The notes under the pieces were generated by a model that had not been told where the DNA came from, did not search any database, and saw only the letters and a program-made list of their open reading frames with translations. From positions 62,001-126,000 of the IMG/VR virus record IMGVR_UViG_3300027741_000023: a DNA stretch of 64,000 nucleotides, one strand, 5' to 3'. Position 1 is the first letter of the stretch, and each line of letters starts with the position of its first letter. Positions 42,229 through 50,699 of this stretch are shown one piece after another. The DNA comes from a virus. The position numbers and the translations under genes were made by a program.

Positions 42229-43605
42229 ATGACAAATGAATTCACATACGACATTGATGATCCACGCTACGAGGGCACTATGTCGTCAGGCTGGATAACG
42301 GAACTGGCTGAATCCGACAGCCGCCTCCACAAAGAAAAGGTAATTGAAAAAGCCTTGATGGCTGCAAAACTGGGCAGTGCCGATGCACAGGCTTTTTTGT
42401 TCAATTGCTATCAAGCCTACAATCCTTTCTATACTTTCCATGTGAAACAACTGCCCGAGACTTCAGGGCTCACAGGTCGTGCCAATCCGTGGCCACGGTT
42501 CTGGGGCTTGTTGGAATCACTACGCACACGCGGTACCTCAGGCCATGCAGCTAGAGACATGATAAAAAGTATCAGCGAAGAGTTTGATAGCGATGAGTGG
42601 AACTTGGTATGTGCGCCGGTGATCCGCAAAGACCTGCGCTGTGGTATCAGTGAGAAAACATTGAACAAGGTTGTGGGCAAAACACAGTATCGTATTCCTG
42701 TATTCTCATGCCAGTTGGCTCAAGACTCCACAGATCGACCAGCCAAAATGAAAGGCATCAAACGCCTGGAAGTTAAACTGGATGGTGTGCGTGTGTTGGC
42801 AGTGGTCAAAAAAAGTGGTGTCACACTATTCAGCCGCAACGGCAAAGAGTTTGTGAACTTTCCGCAGATTGCAGATGCTATAGCAGCACTTGATCTCGAC
42901 CTTGATCACAGCCCAACTGGCGGATTAGTGTTGGATGGTGAAATTGTGGGAGAGAGTTTCCAGAAACTCATGCGTCAAGCACATCGTAAAAATGATGCTG
43001 AAACTTTGGGCATGGTGTATCATGTGTTTGACATGATGAGTTTTCATGAATTCATGGAAGGACATTGCAATATCCGTCAATACAAACGTCTGGAAACCCT
43101 AAAACAATTGTGCCGTCGATTCGATCAAACCACATGTTTGCGTTTGATGAGTGGTATCGAAGTGGATCTGGACACAGCCGAAGGCCACGACATTATGAAT
43201 CGCTACGCACAGGATGCAGTAAAGGATGGTTTTGAAGGCATCATGATCAAGAATCTGGATGCACCCTACGAGTGCAAACGGTCTGACTTCTGGATGAAAT
43301 GGAAACCCACCATCACCGTGGATCTCAATATTGTGGGATTTGAAGAAGGAACTGGTCGCAATGCTGGCCGGTTGGGTGCTATAGTGTGTGAAGGAGTTGA
43401 TAATGACAGAAACATCAGAGTTAATGTTGGTAGCGGTTTGTCTGACAGCGATCGTGATGAGTATTGGACTTCCCGGGATCAGTTACTTGGTCACGTGGTT
43501 GAAGTCGAAGCGGACGCAGTCACCCAAAACCAAGACGGGACATACAGCCTACGATTCCCAAGATTCATGAGATTCCGCGGATTTGAACCTGGAGATAAAC
43601 TATGA
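42229..43605 (+). CDS. 30: ATP-dependent DNA ligase (gp30 type)
   Basis: The 458-residue product has the nucleotidyltransferase motifs of ATP-dependent ligases: EVKLDGVRVLA with K183 as the adenylated lysine, LFSRNGKEF (motif Ia/R), VLDGEIV (motif III), YHVFDMMSF (motif IIIa), EGIMIKNLDAPYECKR (motif IV) and FWMKWKP (motif V), followed by an OB-fold domain. It seals nicks during phage replication. A separate small frame is nested near its 3' end. Confidence 0.95.
   Translation: MTNEFTYDIDDPRYEGTMSSGWITELAESDSRLHKEKVIEKALMAAKLGSADAQAFLFNCYQAYNPFYTFHVKQLPETSGLTGRANPWPRFWGLLESLRTRGTSGHAARDMIKSISEEFDSDEWNLVCAPVIRKDLRCGISEKTLNKVVGKTQYRIPVFSCQLAQDSTDRPAKMKGIKRLEVKLDGVRVLAVVKKSGVTLFSRNGKEFVNFPQIADAIAALDLDLDHSPTGGLVLDGEIVGESFQKLMRQAHRKNDAETLGMVYHVFDMMSFHEFMEGHCNIRQYKRLETLKQLCRRFDQTTCLRLMSGIEVDLDTAEGHDIMNRYAQDAVKDGFEGIMIKNLDAPYECKRSDFWMKWKPTITVDLNIVGFEEGTGRNAGRLGAIVCEGVDNDRNIRVNVGSGLSDSDRDEYWTSRDQLLGHVVEVEADAVTQNQDGTYSLRFPRFMRFRGFEPGDKL
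43403..43570 (+). CDS. Possible membrane protein nested inside the ligase gene
   Basis: A frame in a different phase from the ligase starts at ATG 43403, preceded by a perfect AAGGAG at 6-base spacing. The 55-residue product has one hydrophobic helix (LMLVAVCLTAIVMSIGLPG onward) and then a basic tail (KSKRTQSPKTKTG), the plan of a small holin or spanin-like protein. It may be a chance frame; the ribosome site and topology are the arguments in favour. Confidence 0.4.
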   Translation: MTETSELMLVAVCLTAIVMSIGLPGISYLVTWLKSKRTQSPKTKTGHTAYDSQDS

Positions 43606-43835
43606 GCAAATACAAAACAGTATACACAGAAGTTGAAGTCGATGTGGACATCAGCGAGTTTGAGACCGAGGACTTGCTGGACGAACTAGAAGCACGTGGC
43701 AGTTTGCCAGTTGAAGGATCATTTGATTCCAAAGAATTGGTAGAAAAAATCTGGATGAAGCGTCGGCTGGGCAATCACGATTATCAAACAGAGCTAGACC
43801 AGTTGATCTATCAAGTGCTCGGGCATGTGTTGTGA
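43602..43835 (+). CDS. Small acidic protein
   Basis: The 77-residue product (MSKYKTVYTEVEVDVDISEF) is strongly acidic and helical after residue 25 (LLDELEARG). It overlaps the ligase stop by ATGA and the next gene by GTGA. Unrecognised. Confidence 0.65.
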   Translation: MSKYKTVYTEVEVDVDISEFETEDLLDELEARGSLPVEGSFDSKELVEKIWMKRRLGNHDYQTELDQLIYQVLGHVL

Positions 43836-44107
43836 TTAATCTAAATTTCAGCATTGCCAATCCATGGCGTCGAGATCTTTGGGATATCCTTTGGAACATC
43901 AGCAGGTCAATTGCCAAGCACAAAGCCGTGGAGTTCAATGGATACCGTACTAGTCATATTATTGATGTAGAGTTTGATTTGAGAGTCAAAGGTGATCATG
44001 CAGGTGCTAGAGTGATGTTGGTGTTGCTGGGATATGGTGCGGAACTGCATTTTTACGATATGCGGCATTGGGATTATGATAGAAACAGTTGGGGTAAAGT
44101 TCAATGA
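43832..44107 (+). CDS. Hypothetical protein
   Basis: GTG start overlapping the previous stop (GTGA). The 91-residue product has amphipathic helix RDLWDILWNISRSIAKHK and then beta strands (HIIDVEFDLRVKGDHAGARV, MLVLLGYGAELHFY). Soluble; no family recognised. It overlaps the next gene by ATGA. Confidence 0.6.
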   Translation: MINLNFSIANPWRRDLWDILWNISRSIAKHKAVEFNGYRTSHIIDVEFDLRVKGDHAGARVMLVLLGYGAELHFYDMRHWDYDRNSWGKVQ

Positions 44108-44448
44108 TCAATAACATTGATGACAGGATTGTGTGTCCAGCTTGTGCTAAAAACATAAATGTAATGTCACGACGCTGCCCACACTGTACAACCACAATCG
44201 ACACAGTGGCTGAATACATCATTGTGCCTGGCTCTATAAAGGCCACCATCATTGGGCTGATCAGTGCATTTATTGCAGCATTTGTGATGGCAGGTGCATG
44301 TGATAAATTTGACGTAAGCGGCACACACACAATCGTAGCATGTATACTGGGTGCATTTGTGGTTGACTGGAGAATCCGTAGACACGGAATAGGTAGAAAA
44401 CTAGTGACCTCAGTGAGCGATGGTCTTACCAGTGTCGACCAAAGATAA
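44104..44448 (+). CDS. Zinc-ribbon membrane protein
   Basis: The 114-residue product has an N-terminal zinc ribbon with CPAC and CPHC pairs (C11, C14, C25, C28) followed by two transmembrane helices (TIIGLISAFIAAFVMAG and TIVACILGAFVVDW) and a basic tail. Zinc-ribbon plus membrane anchors occur in many small bacterial proteins. Role unknown. Confidence 0.7.
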   Translation: MINNIDDRIVCPACAKNINVMSRRCPHCTTTIDTVAEYIIVPGSIKATIIGLISAFIAAFVMAGACDKFDVSGTHTIVACILGAFVVDWRIRRHGIGRKLVTSVSDGLTSVDQR

Positions 44449-44472
44449 GCAACCCCTGGAAAGAACTTTATA

Positions 44473-44703
44473 GTGAGTCAAAATCTATGGACAGAAATGG
44501 TGCAGGATCTGTCACCAGTGATCAACGAAAATGCAGCAGAACTTCTATATCACCGTGCCGCCGCAGCCTGGTGTAGTGGTGAAACATTTGAAGTGCCCAA
44601 CGGTGCGGGCGAGTGGGTAGACTTGACAAAATTGTTTGAACAGTATAGAATGATACAGATTTTAAAAGGAGAAAATCGTGGCAACAGCAAAAACAGTAAC
44701 TAA
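44473..44703 (+). CDS. Hypothetical small protein
   Basis: GTG start at 44473, preceded by a GGAAAG site. The 76-residue product is helical (MSQNLWTEMVQDLSPVINEN) with a Trp in the middle. It overlaps the next gene by 26 bases. Unrecognised. Confidence 0.55.
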   Translation: MSQNLWTEMVQDLSPVINENAAELLYHRAAAAWCSGETFEVPNGAGEWVDLTKLFEQYRMIQILKGENRGNSKNSN

Positions 44704-44890
44704 ACTCAGCGACAAGCTGGTCAAAGTAAATGACAACTTCTCAGTACACATGTATGACAATGGCTTCATGGTAGAAGTTGGCGGACGTAACAAAAAAAGC
44801 GATTATGTTAGTGCTAGGATCTTGTGCAGCACACTAGAAGAAGTACAGGCACTGGTAGCAGAAGCCTGTGTTATGGAACGAGATACCTAA
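44678..44890 (+). CDS. Hypothetical small protein
   Basis: GTG start at 44678, 7 bases after AAGGAG. The 70-residue product is a beta-rich protein (VKVNDNFSVHMYDNGFMVEV, then GGRNKKSDYV) with a C-terminal helix. The stop overlaps the next ATG by one base. Unrecognised. Confidence 0.6.
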   Translation: MATAKTVTKLSDKLVKVNDNFSVHMYDNGFMVEVGGRNKKSDYVSARILCSTLEEVQALVAEACVMERDT

Positions 44891-45087
44891 TGCAAGTGAT
44901 GTGTAACTGCGGCAGGACATTGAATCCCGAAGGCCGGTGTGATGCCAGCCACGCACTCACAGAAGAGCAGTGGGCCCTGATGCTTGAACGTCGTAGGCAA
45001 ATAGATTTAGATGCATATCGACGTCGAGCTATGGCTCAGTGGTTTGAAGATGGCAGTTGCACCGGCAAAGAATTAAACAAGGAATAA
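44890..45087 (+). CDS. Small CDGSH-like metal-binding protein
   Basis: Start at ATG 44890 overlapping the previous stop (TAATG). The 65-residue product has CNCGRTLNPEGRCDASH, close to the CDGSH iron-sulfur signature C-x-C-x2-(S/T)-x3-P-x-C-D-G-(S/A/T)-H, with three Cys and one His present. TEEQWALMLERR follows, and the same C-x-C-G-R ... H ... W pattern occurs in the 60616-61131 product. Whether it binds [2Fe-2S] or zinc is open. Confidence 0.6.
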   Translation: MQVMCNCGRTLNPEGRCDASHALTEEQWALMLERRRQIDLDAYRRRAMAQWFEDGSCTGKELNKE

Positions 45088-45090
45088 AAT

Positions 45091-45099
45091 TGTTATAAT
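45091..45099 (+). promoter_or_regulatory. Extended -10 promoter before the structured RNA
   Basis: TGTTATAAT fits the extended -10 form TGnTATAAT; no good -35 box is seen. The predicted start is about 45105, at the beginning of the structured region. Confidence 0.55.
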
Positions 45100-45101
45100 T
45101 A

Positions 45102-45264
45102 CTTGGCATGGGCAAGGAGATGGAGTTGTTCAATGGTGTCTGTAGGGTGAATCGATAACCCGGGCCTGCAGGTGCCGTGGCAAGTGAGCATAAATCTTAT
45201 AGGTTGCGACTAAGACCTCGATCGAAAGATCAAAACCAGGCTGGTACCCTGGGAGTATGCCAAG
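45102..45264 (+). ncRNA. Candidate structured RNA or riboregulator
   Basis: A 203-base gene-free gap holds nested complementarity. CTTGGCAT (45102-45109) pairs with ATGCCAAG (45257-45264) as an 8-bp closing helix. Inside are GGGT/ACCC (45145-45148 with 45158-45161), AGGT/ACCT (45201-45204 with 45215-45218), GATC-GAAA-GATC (45220-45231) with a GNRA-type tetraloop, and CCAGG/CCTGG (45236-45240 with 45248-45252). The closing helix ends about 14 bases before the ribosome site of the 45291 gene, so a cis-acting 5' leader element is possible, as is a free RNA. It matches no family I can name. Confidence 0.55.
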
Positions 45265-45290
45265 AGGAATAATCTGGAAAGGATATGTAA

Positions 45291-45620
45291 ATGTCTGTTG
45301 AAATTGGGATCTCTGCGTTGAGCATGTCCGAGTCACTCAATTCGCTTGAAGTAACGTCCTTGTCCATGCACCGTATTTGGGTAGAAATTGACAGCACTGA
45401 AGTCTGGTACAAGATCATTGCCGAAGCCAATCGCGAATTTGGTATTCGCGGATGGAAGGGACAATCAGGTGCTAAACGTCGGTTGGATCGAAACAATCGC
45501 ATGTGGCCAGTATCTGCTAAGACTACCGAACGTGTGTGGTTTGATGTGCCCGACGAAAAGTTTGCAACTTGGATAGCTATAAAGTATGCGGTAACTGTGC
45601 TTGCAACACCTGGTAAATAA
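45291..45620 (+). CDS. Hypothetical protein downstream of the structured RNA
   Basis: ATG at 45291, 7 bases after AAAGGA. The 109-residue product (MSVEIGISALSMSESLNSLE) has a basic Trp-containing centre (FGIRGWKGQSGAKRRLDRNN) that could bind nucleic acid. Because the RNA element immediately precedes it, this gene may be its regulated target. No family recognised. Confidence 0.6.
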   Translation: MSVEIGISALSMSESLNSLEVTSLSMHRIWVEIDSTEVWYKIIAEANREFGIRGWKGQSGAKRRLDRNNRMWPVSAKTTERVWFDVPDEKFATWIAIKYAVTVLATPGK

Positions 45621-45624
45621 TCTT

Positions 45625-47181
45625 ATGTTTCTTAGTCTTATTACTTTAGCAGTGGCCTTGAGCCTTAGTGCCATTGCTGCATATTATAGTATTGCAGGCC
45701 TTGCTGCCATATTTGCTGCGGCTGTGGTACCCATTATGATCATGGGTTCTGTATTGGAACTGGCCAAAGTTGTGGTCACCTTGTGGCTGCACGAATACTG
45801 GTCACGCTGCCGTTGGTTGATGAAATTGTATCTAGTACCAGCTGTGTGTCTGTTGATGCTGATCACCAGCATGGGCATCTTTGGGTTTTTGTCAAAAGCA
45901 CACAGTGACCAAAGTCTAGTAAGCGGCGACGTGATAGCAAAGATTGCTGTGTATGATGAAAAAATCAAGACTGAAAAGGAAAACATAGATGTTAGTCGTA
46001 AATCCCTTAAACAAATGGATGAAGCCGTGGACCAGGTTATGGGTCGTAGCTCAGACGAAAAAGGTGCAGACAAAGCTGTGGCTGTTAGGCGTGGCCAACA
46101 AAAAGAGCGTCAGCGCCTGCTTGCGGAAATTTCTGAAAGTCAAACACGCATTTCAGCACTCAATGAACAACGTGCTCCGATTGCTGCTGAAGTTCGCAAG
46201 GTGGAAGCAGAAGTAGGACCTATCAAATACATTGCAGCATTAATCTATGGAGACAATCCAGATACAAATGTGTTGGAACGCTCTGTACGTTGGGTAATCA
46301 TATTGCTGGTATGTGTGTTTGATCCATTGGCCATAATGATGTTGCTGTCAGCTACAGAAAGTCTCAAGTGGGCTCGTAAACCACTGGTAAAGGAAATCAA
46401 AGAAGAAATATCCAAAGATGGGCACAAGACTCCGCAGTCTGCCCCTGCGGAAGAATATGTTGAATGGCCCGGCGAGGTTGAGCCTGTTGAAACAGTAACA
46501 GAAAAAGAATTCAACATCAACGATCATCCGTACTTGTTCACTCCCCCGGGCAGCAGTACCCCACCAGGAGTAGAACCGGTTCCAATACAAGTATACCAAC
46601 CTAGCAATCCTGAACTTGATCCTTGCTATAAATGTGGTACGCCATTGATGAACGCTCCAGGGATTGGGCCATTTTGTCCAAATCGAGCCTGTGATGTAAG
46701 CGATGGGCCATTCTTGGATGATCAGGAACCTGTGCAAATTAAAGTTACTCTGCCGGGTGACGACGAATACAATGAAAACGACAGTGCAGAAATCAAAGAA
46801 GCCAGAGAACAATGGAAAGCTGACAATCCGGGTGATACGCTAAAACGCCATCGACGTTTGCTAGAAGCAGGAGTAATAGATCAACTGCCCTGGATGCAAT
46901 ATCTAGACAAAGTGCCCCACTCAGGATTTGGCCCTGTGCTGCCCGAGTACGGTTCCAAAGGCGATACATTTATATCCACTATTGGCATACCACATCGACT
47001 GTATAAACACAATGGATTGGAATGGCTTAGGATTGACAACACTCAACAAGATAACTATACTTACGATATAGCTTATATAGATCATCTGATCAGTCAAATT
47101 GAAAAAGGATTATATGACCCTGACCAACTGAACGACAGTGAACGTGATCAAATTGAACAACGCATAACACAAACCAAATGA
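45625..47181 (+). CDS. Large coiled-coil membrane protein with zinc ribbon
   Basis: Start at ATG 45625. The 518-residue product has three N-terminal transmembrane helices within residues 1-85, a coiled coil of about 100 residues (for example [20 protein letters not shown]), a fourth helix ([20 protein letters not shown]), then a soluble part with a zinc ribbon (CYKCG and CPNRACD) and an acidic C-terminus. The plan is reminiscent of DUF4407-type proteins. It overlaps clpX by ATGA, so a membrane role linked to proteolysis or inner-membrane takeover is possible but unproven. Confidence 0.65.
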   Translation: MFLSLITLAVALSLSAIAAYYSIAGLAAIFAAAVVPIMIMGSVLELAKVVVTLWLHEYWSRCRWLMKLYLVPAVCLLMLITSMGIFGFLSKAHSDQSLVSGDVIAKIAVYDEKIKTEKENIDVSRKSLKQMDEAVDQVMGRSSDEKGADKAVAVRRGQQKERQRLLAEISESQTRISALNEQRAPIAAEVRKVEAEVGPIKYIAALIYGDNPDTNVLERSVRWVIILLVCVFDPLAIMMLLSATESLKWARKPLVKEIKEEISKDGHKTPQSAPAEEYVEWPGEVEPVETVTEKEFNINDHPYLFTPPGSSTPPGVEPVPIQVYQPSNPELDPCYKCGTPLMNAPGIGPFCPNRACDVSDGPFLDDQEPVQIKVTLPGDDEYNENDSAEIKEAREQWKADNPGDTLKRHRRLLEAGVIDQLPWMQYLDKVPHSGFGPVLPEYGSKGDTFISTIGIPHRLYKHNGLEWLRIDNTQQDNYTYDIAYIDHLISQIEKGLYDPDQLNDSERDQIEQRITQTK

Positions 47182-48380
47182 CCAAAGAAACATATACATC
47201 TTGCAGCTTTTGCGGCAAGAACAAAGATTCAGTAAAAAAACTAATTGTTGGAGAATACGCAGGTATTTGCAACGAGTGTGTGGACTTTTGTCAAGATCTG
47301 CTTACTGATGAAACAGTGCCTGTGGCCCCAGTACAACCGTCAGACAAGATGGATCCTGTCGCATTAAAAAATTATCTTGATCAGTATGTGATTGGACAAC
47401 ATGCTGCCAAGGTCATGTTGGCTGTGGCCATTGTAAATCATTACAAGCGTATTGGCAAAACCACAACAGAACCTGAACTAGACAAAGCCAACATCTTGAT
47501 GTTAGGGCCAACTGGATCGGGCAAAACACTATTGGCCAAATCTGTAGCACGATATCTTGACGTACCATTTGCTATCGCAGATGCTACTAGTATCACCGAA
47601 GCAGGTTACGTGGGCGACGATGTGGAAAGTTTAATCAGCAGACTGTATGCAGCATCGGGCAATGATGTTGCCAAAACGCAGCAGGGCATTGTGTTTGTGG
47701 ACGAAATTGACAAGATCTCCCGCAAAGGAGAATCAACCTCAATCACACGAGATGTCAGTGGTGAAGGTGTGCAGCAAGCTCTACTCAAGATGGTAGAAGG
47801 CACAGTATGTCGCGTGAGTGCCGGCGGCGGCCGCAAACACCCAGGTGGAGAAATGATTGAAATTGACACCAAGAACATCTTGTTTATTGCTGGCGGTGCG
47901 TTTGTAGGACTAGACAGCATTGTGAAGAATCGTGTGCAAGGTACAAGTATTGGATTCAATGCCCGAGTAGAAGCCAATATGGACACAGATCTGGGCATGA
48001 CCACACCAGACGATCTAGTAAAGTTTGGAATGATTCCAGAGTTTGTGGGACGTTTTCCTAATTGGGTCAGCTTGAAAGAACTTTCAAAAGCAGATTTGAT
48101 ACGTATCCTCACAGAAGTCAAGAACAACTACATTGAACAATACCATTGGCTGTTCAAAGAAGATGGAGTTGAGTTAACATTCACAGAGCCTGCACTGGAT
48201 CTCATTGCTGAACATACATTGGCCAACAAAACAGGTGCTCGTGGCTTGCATTCAGAACTAGAACGCACTTTGATTCCGCACATGTTTAATCTACGTCGCT
48301 ATGCCAGCACAGGTATCAAGTGTGTGGAAATTGATCCTGCACAGGTGAACAAACCAACTGCATTAACTGGTACAGACTGA
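47178..48380 (+). CDS. clpX: ClpX unfoldase
   Basis: The 400-residue product is a full ClpX. It has an N-terminal zinc-binding domain (C9, C12, C31, C34), Walker A GPTGSGKT at 110-117, pore-1 loop GYVGDD at 143-148, Walker B VFVDEIDK at 172-179, the RKH loop at 219-221 and the IGF loop at 258-260 that docks on ClpP. No clpP is in the window, so it should partner host ClpP. It would redirect host proteolysis. Intact loops argue against decay. Start overlaps the previous stop as ATGA. Confidence 0.96.
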   Translation: MTKETYTSCSFCGKNKDSVKKLIVGEYAGICNECVDFCQDLLTDETVPVAPVQPSDKMDPVALKNYLDQYVIGQHAAKVMLAVAIVNHYKRIGKTTTEPELDKANILMLGPTGSGKTLLAKSVARYLDVPFAIADATSITEAGYVGDDVESLISRLYAASGNDVAKTQQGIVFVDEIDKISRKGESTSITRDVSGEGVQQALLKMVEGTVCRVSAGGGRKHPGGEMIEIDTKNILFIAGGAFVGLDSIVKNRVQGTSIGFNARVEANMDTDLGMTTPDDLVKFGMIPEFVGRFPNWVSLKELSKADLIRILTEVKNNYIEQYHWLFKEDGVELTFTEPALDLIAEHTLANKTGARGLHSELERTLIPHMFNLRRYASTGIKCVEIDPAQVNKPTALTGTD

Positions 48381-48384
48381 TGCT

Positions 48385-48621
48385 ATGTATATTGCATTTG
48401 ATCTGTTAAACTTCCGTCACTTGACTGATATTGAAGAAGCATTGGGTAAGTGGCACGAAAAATACAATATACCTTTTCAAATCAAAACGGTAAAAAAAGT
48501 CACCCGGGTAGCATTTGCATCCGACGAACTTTATAGTTTTTTTGCTCTAAGCTGGAATCCGCCACATGCATACCTTAAAACATATCGAATAATTGAGCCA
48601 ATGAAACTTGACCACCAATGA
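48385..48621 (+). CDS. Hypothetical small protein
   Basis: The 78-residue product (MYIAFDLLNFRHLTDIEEAL) is alpha/beta and soluble, between clpX and hsp20. Start lies 4 bases after the clpX stop. The end overlaps the -35 box of the hsp20 promoter. Unrecognised. Confidence 0.6.
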   Translation: MYIAFDLLNFRHLTDIEEALGKWHEKYNIPFQIKTVKKVTRVAFASDELYSFFALSWNPPHAYLKTYRIIEPMKLDHQ

Positions 48622-48638
48622 AATTTCCTGTATAAATA
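48608..48638 (+). promoter_or_regulatory. Hybrid sigma70/late promoter of hsp20
   Basis: TTGACC (48608-48613), 17 bases, then TATAAATA (48631-48638), which is at once a -10 box and the perfect T4 late element. Confidence 0.75.
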
Positions 48639-48642
48639 CACT

Positions 48643-48668
48643 TGTAGATGCCCATGGTGGGGTCTACA
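48643..48668 (+). promoter_or_regulatory. Hairpin at the 5' end of the hsp20 transcript
   Basis: TGTAGA (48643-48648) pairs with TCTACA (48663-48668), with CCC/GGG inside. It lies about 5 bases after the promoter core and is followed by ACTTGCTTAT and AAGGAGAAACA, as at 62442. Confidence 0.7.
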
Positions 48669-48705
48669 TTATTCAGTCATACTTGCTTATTAAAGGAGAA
48701 ACAAC

Positions 48706-49152
48706 ATGACAAAAACTCTACACCTACGTAGTTTTGATATTCCTGCTTTCAACAAATTTGGAATTGGTTTTGACAATGTGTTTGACGACCTAATGCGTGT
48801 CACACAAACTCAAAGTTCAACCAACTATCCTCCACACAATGTGATCAAGACCGGTGACGACACAGTCACAATCGAAGTTGCTGTGGCAGGATTCTCCGAA
48901 GGCGAAATTGATATCAGTTTAGACAAGCGTTTGCTTACTGTGACAGGTAACAAAAAGCGTGATGACAATGTAGAACATGAATATCTACATCGTGGCATTT
49001 CTAGCCGTGACTTCAAGCAGACATTTCCGCTTGCCGAACATGTGGAGGTCAACGGTGCAGCTATCCGAGATGGTATCTTGACTGTGTATCTGGAGCGTAA
49101 AGTTCCTGATTCAGCCAAGCCTAAGAGCATTGCAATCACCTACACTTCGTAG
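48706..49152 (+). CDS. hsp20: Hsp20 small heat-shock protein
   Basis: The 148-residue product has an alpha-crystallin domain: PPHNVIKTGDDTVTIEVAVA, then LLTVTGNKKRDD, EYLHRGISSRDFKQTFPLAE and the conserved C-terminal part GILTVYLERKVPDSAKPKSI with the IxI-type tail. Small heat-shock proteins are common in T4-type phages of aquatic bacteria and probably stabilise virion or host proteins. Strong hybrid promoter, hairpin leader and AAGGAG suggest high expression. Confidence 0.92.
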   Translation: MTKTLHLRSFDIPAFNKFGIGFDNVFDDLMRVTQTQSSTNYPPHNVIKTGDDTVTIEVAVAGFSEGEIDISLDKRLLTVTGNKKRDDNVEHEYLHRGISSRDFKQTFPLAEHVEVNGAAIRDGILTVYLERKVPDSAKPKSIAITYTS

Positions 49153-49168
49153 TATAATTGTGTAAATA
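49130..49168 (+). promoter_or_regulatory. Tandem promoters of clpS: sigma70-like then late
   Basis: TTGCAA (49130-49135), 17 bases, TATAAT (49153-49158), followed by TAAATA (49163-49168). Early and late transcripts would start about 10 bases apart. Confidence 0.6.
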
Positions 49169-49169
49169 C

Positions 49170-49193
49170 AGTGGCAGGACTCACCCTGCCACT
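49170..49193 (+). promoter_or_regulatory. Hairpin in the clpS leader
   Basis: AGTGGCAGG pairs with CCTGCCACT (9 bp) around a 6-base loop, immediately after the TAAATA core, with GAGGAA following before the ATG. It lies at the 5' end of the late transcript. Confidence 0.75.
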
Positions 49194-49207
49194 CCAAGAG
49201 GAATCAT

Positions 49208-49516
49208 ATGTCAAACACAGAAGCAGCAACCATTACCAAAATCAAAAAAGCTATCAAAGAGCCGCCTCTTTATCGTGTGATCTACATCAATGATAACACT
49301 ACCACAATGGAATTTGTGGTTGAAAGTTTAGTAGAGTTTTTTGATTATACTATTGAAACTGCTACACAATTAACTGTGAGCATACACGAGCACGGTCAAG
49401 CCGTTGTAGCTGTATTACCGTTTGAAATCGCTGAACAAAAAGGCACCGAAGTAACTGCCAGCGCACGTGAGCAAGAATATCCTTTGCAAGTCAAACTAGA
49501 ACCCGATTCTAAATAA
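49208..49516 (+). CDS. clpS: ClpS adaptor
   Basis: The 102-residue product matches ClpS: PPLYRVIYINDNTTTMEFVV with N28, D29 and N30 at the N-degron pocket, TATQLTVSIHEHG with H60, and YPLQVKLEPDSK near the end. These are offset by exactly 6 from the E. coli positions N34, D35, D36 and H66. ClpS hands substrates with bulky N-terminal residues to ClpA-ClpP. With clpX nearby, the phage seems to reprogram host proteolysis. No clpA or clpP is visible. Confidence 0.95.
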   Translation: MSNTEAATITKIKKAIKEPPLYRVIYINDNTTTMEFVVESLVEFFDYTIETATQLTVSIHEHGQAVVAVLPFEIAEQKGTEVTASAREQEYPLQVKLEPDSK

Positions 49517-49517
49517 A

Positions 49518-50321
49518 TCAAGTTTTTACTTCAATGCGTTTGGGAAAGTAAGCATCTTGCCGATAAGCAGTATCACCATGTCCACGGCAATTATTTACAA
49601 ATCTTATTCCATTGACCACTTGATCCACACCACTGTGATAGTGCCCAAAACACCAGGTGTTTATTTTACGTTCGGTATCATTGGTATGCACTAGATGCAT
49701 GAGTCGATTGCCCATGTGGTTAAACTGTGTAGTACCCGATAAGTTGATATCGTGTTTGATCAGGCTTGCACTAGGAACAGTATGAGTAACAATCACAATC
49801 TTTTTCACATCATTATGTGTTTGCAATCGTCGTACACTGTTGATCAAGTAAGCTACATCACGTCTAGATAGATCACTAATTTCTTCAGGATCAATTTCAT
49901 GTCCAGGCATTTTTTTAGCATACCAATTGGTCATGTGTTGTTTGCAATCATCACGATTGATGTTTTCATCTAAATCGTAACCCCACCATCCATTAGTGCC
50001 AAGAATGGCTACACCGTCTATCACAACCACATTGTCCTGTAGATATGTAACTCTATGCAATCTGTTTATGCTTCGGGCCAGTTCTTGATAGCTTTCGCCT
50101 AGTCTATGATAATTGTATGTGTGTTCGTCGTTGCCGTCTATGTAGAACACAGCGGCATAACAATTAGCTAGATGTTTTAAACAGTTTCTTACTATTCTAG
50201 GGTCTGAACTTATGTCTCCAGCTACCACACACACTGGACTAGTGGGTTGTCCAGTCCAGTCAAATTCCCCGGGCCAGGTCTCCAAATGTAGATCTGAAAT
50301 TAAGTCGAATGTCATGCTCAT
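49518..50321 (-). CDS. Calcineurin-like metallophosphoesterase
   Basis: The 267-residue product has the dimetal motifs in order: ISDLHLETW, VAGDISSD, YIDGNDEH, IVTHTVPS and CFGHYHSG. These coordinate the two metals of calcineurin-like phosphoesterases. Substrate unknown: DNA-end, cyclic nucleotide or phosphoester. The start may be ATG 50321 or 50315. It is leftward, with a TAAATA element upstream at 50333-50328. Confidence 0.88.
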   Translation of the reverse strand: MSMTFDLISDLHLETWPGEFDWTGQPTSPVCVVAGDISSDPRIVRNCLKHLANCYAAVFYIDGNDEHTYNYHRLGESYQELARSINRLHRVTYLQDNVVVIDGVAILGTNGWWGYDLDENINRDDCKQHMTNWYAKKMPGHEIDPEEISDLSRRDVAYLINSVRRLQTHNDVKKIVIVTHTVPSASLIKHDINLSGTTQFNHMGNRLMHLVHTNDTERKINTWCFGHYHSGVDQVVNGIRFVNNCRGHGDTAYRQDAYFPKRIEVKT

Positions 50322-50327
50322 GATACA

Positions 50328-50333
50328 TATTTA
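50328..50333 (-). promoter_or_regulatory. Candidate late promoter (TAAATA), leftward
   Basis: Read leftward TTTAAATATG precedes the phosphoesterase ATG by 6 bases; it may give a very short leader. Confidence 0.4.
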
Positions 50334-50345
50334 AAAGGATTACAC

Positions 50346-50699
50346 ATGAACATAATATTTGGCGACTCGGCTGCACAACAAGCTCAAGAAAAATACATAG
50401 TATTAGAACTAGACACATTTCAAGTTGATCAACAACTGACCACTACCTATGCATTGGTTGAACGAGTGACCTTGATGGAAATGACCAGTTTGGATCAATT
50501 TAAACAATTACACAGCAATCTTATGAAAGAGTACCGCAATCGTAATTGGAAGTATTGTGAAGATGCCATAGAGCATCTGCAAGGCAAATGGAATAGAGAG
50601 CTTGATAGTTTTTATACCATATTATCTGAACGTATTCGAGATCTAACGACACAATCACTTGGTGATGACTGGACTGGGGTTATTCTTCGATCTACGTAA
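50346..50699 (+). CDS. Hypothetical protein of T4-type phages
   Basis: The 117-residue product (MNIIFGDSAAQQAQEKYIVL) is alpha/beta with a conserved-looking centre, YRNRNWKYCEDAIEHLQGKW. It converges on the 50655 gene with 45 bases of 3' overlap. AAAGGA precedes the start at 11 bases. Similar proteins occur in related phages; role unknown. Confidence 0.65.
   Translation: MNIIFGDSAAQQAQEKYIVLELDTFQVDQQLTTTYALVERVTLMEMTSLDQFKQLHSNLMKEYRNRNWKYCEDAIEHLQGKWNRELDSFYTILSERIRDLTTQSLGDDWTGVILRST

Noticed and set aside
45102-45264. Cobalamin riboswitch or group I intron identity for the structured RNA
   Set aside because: Only short fragments resemble those families (GGGTGAATC, GACTAAGAC); conserved cores are missing.
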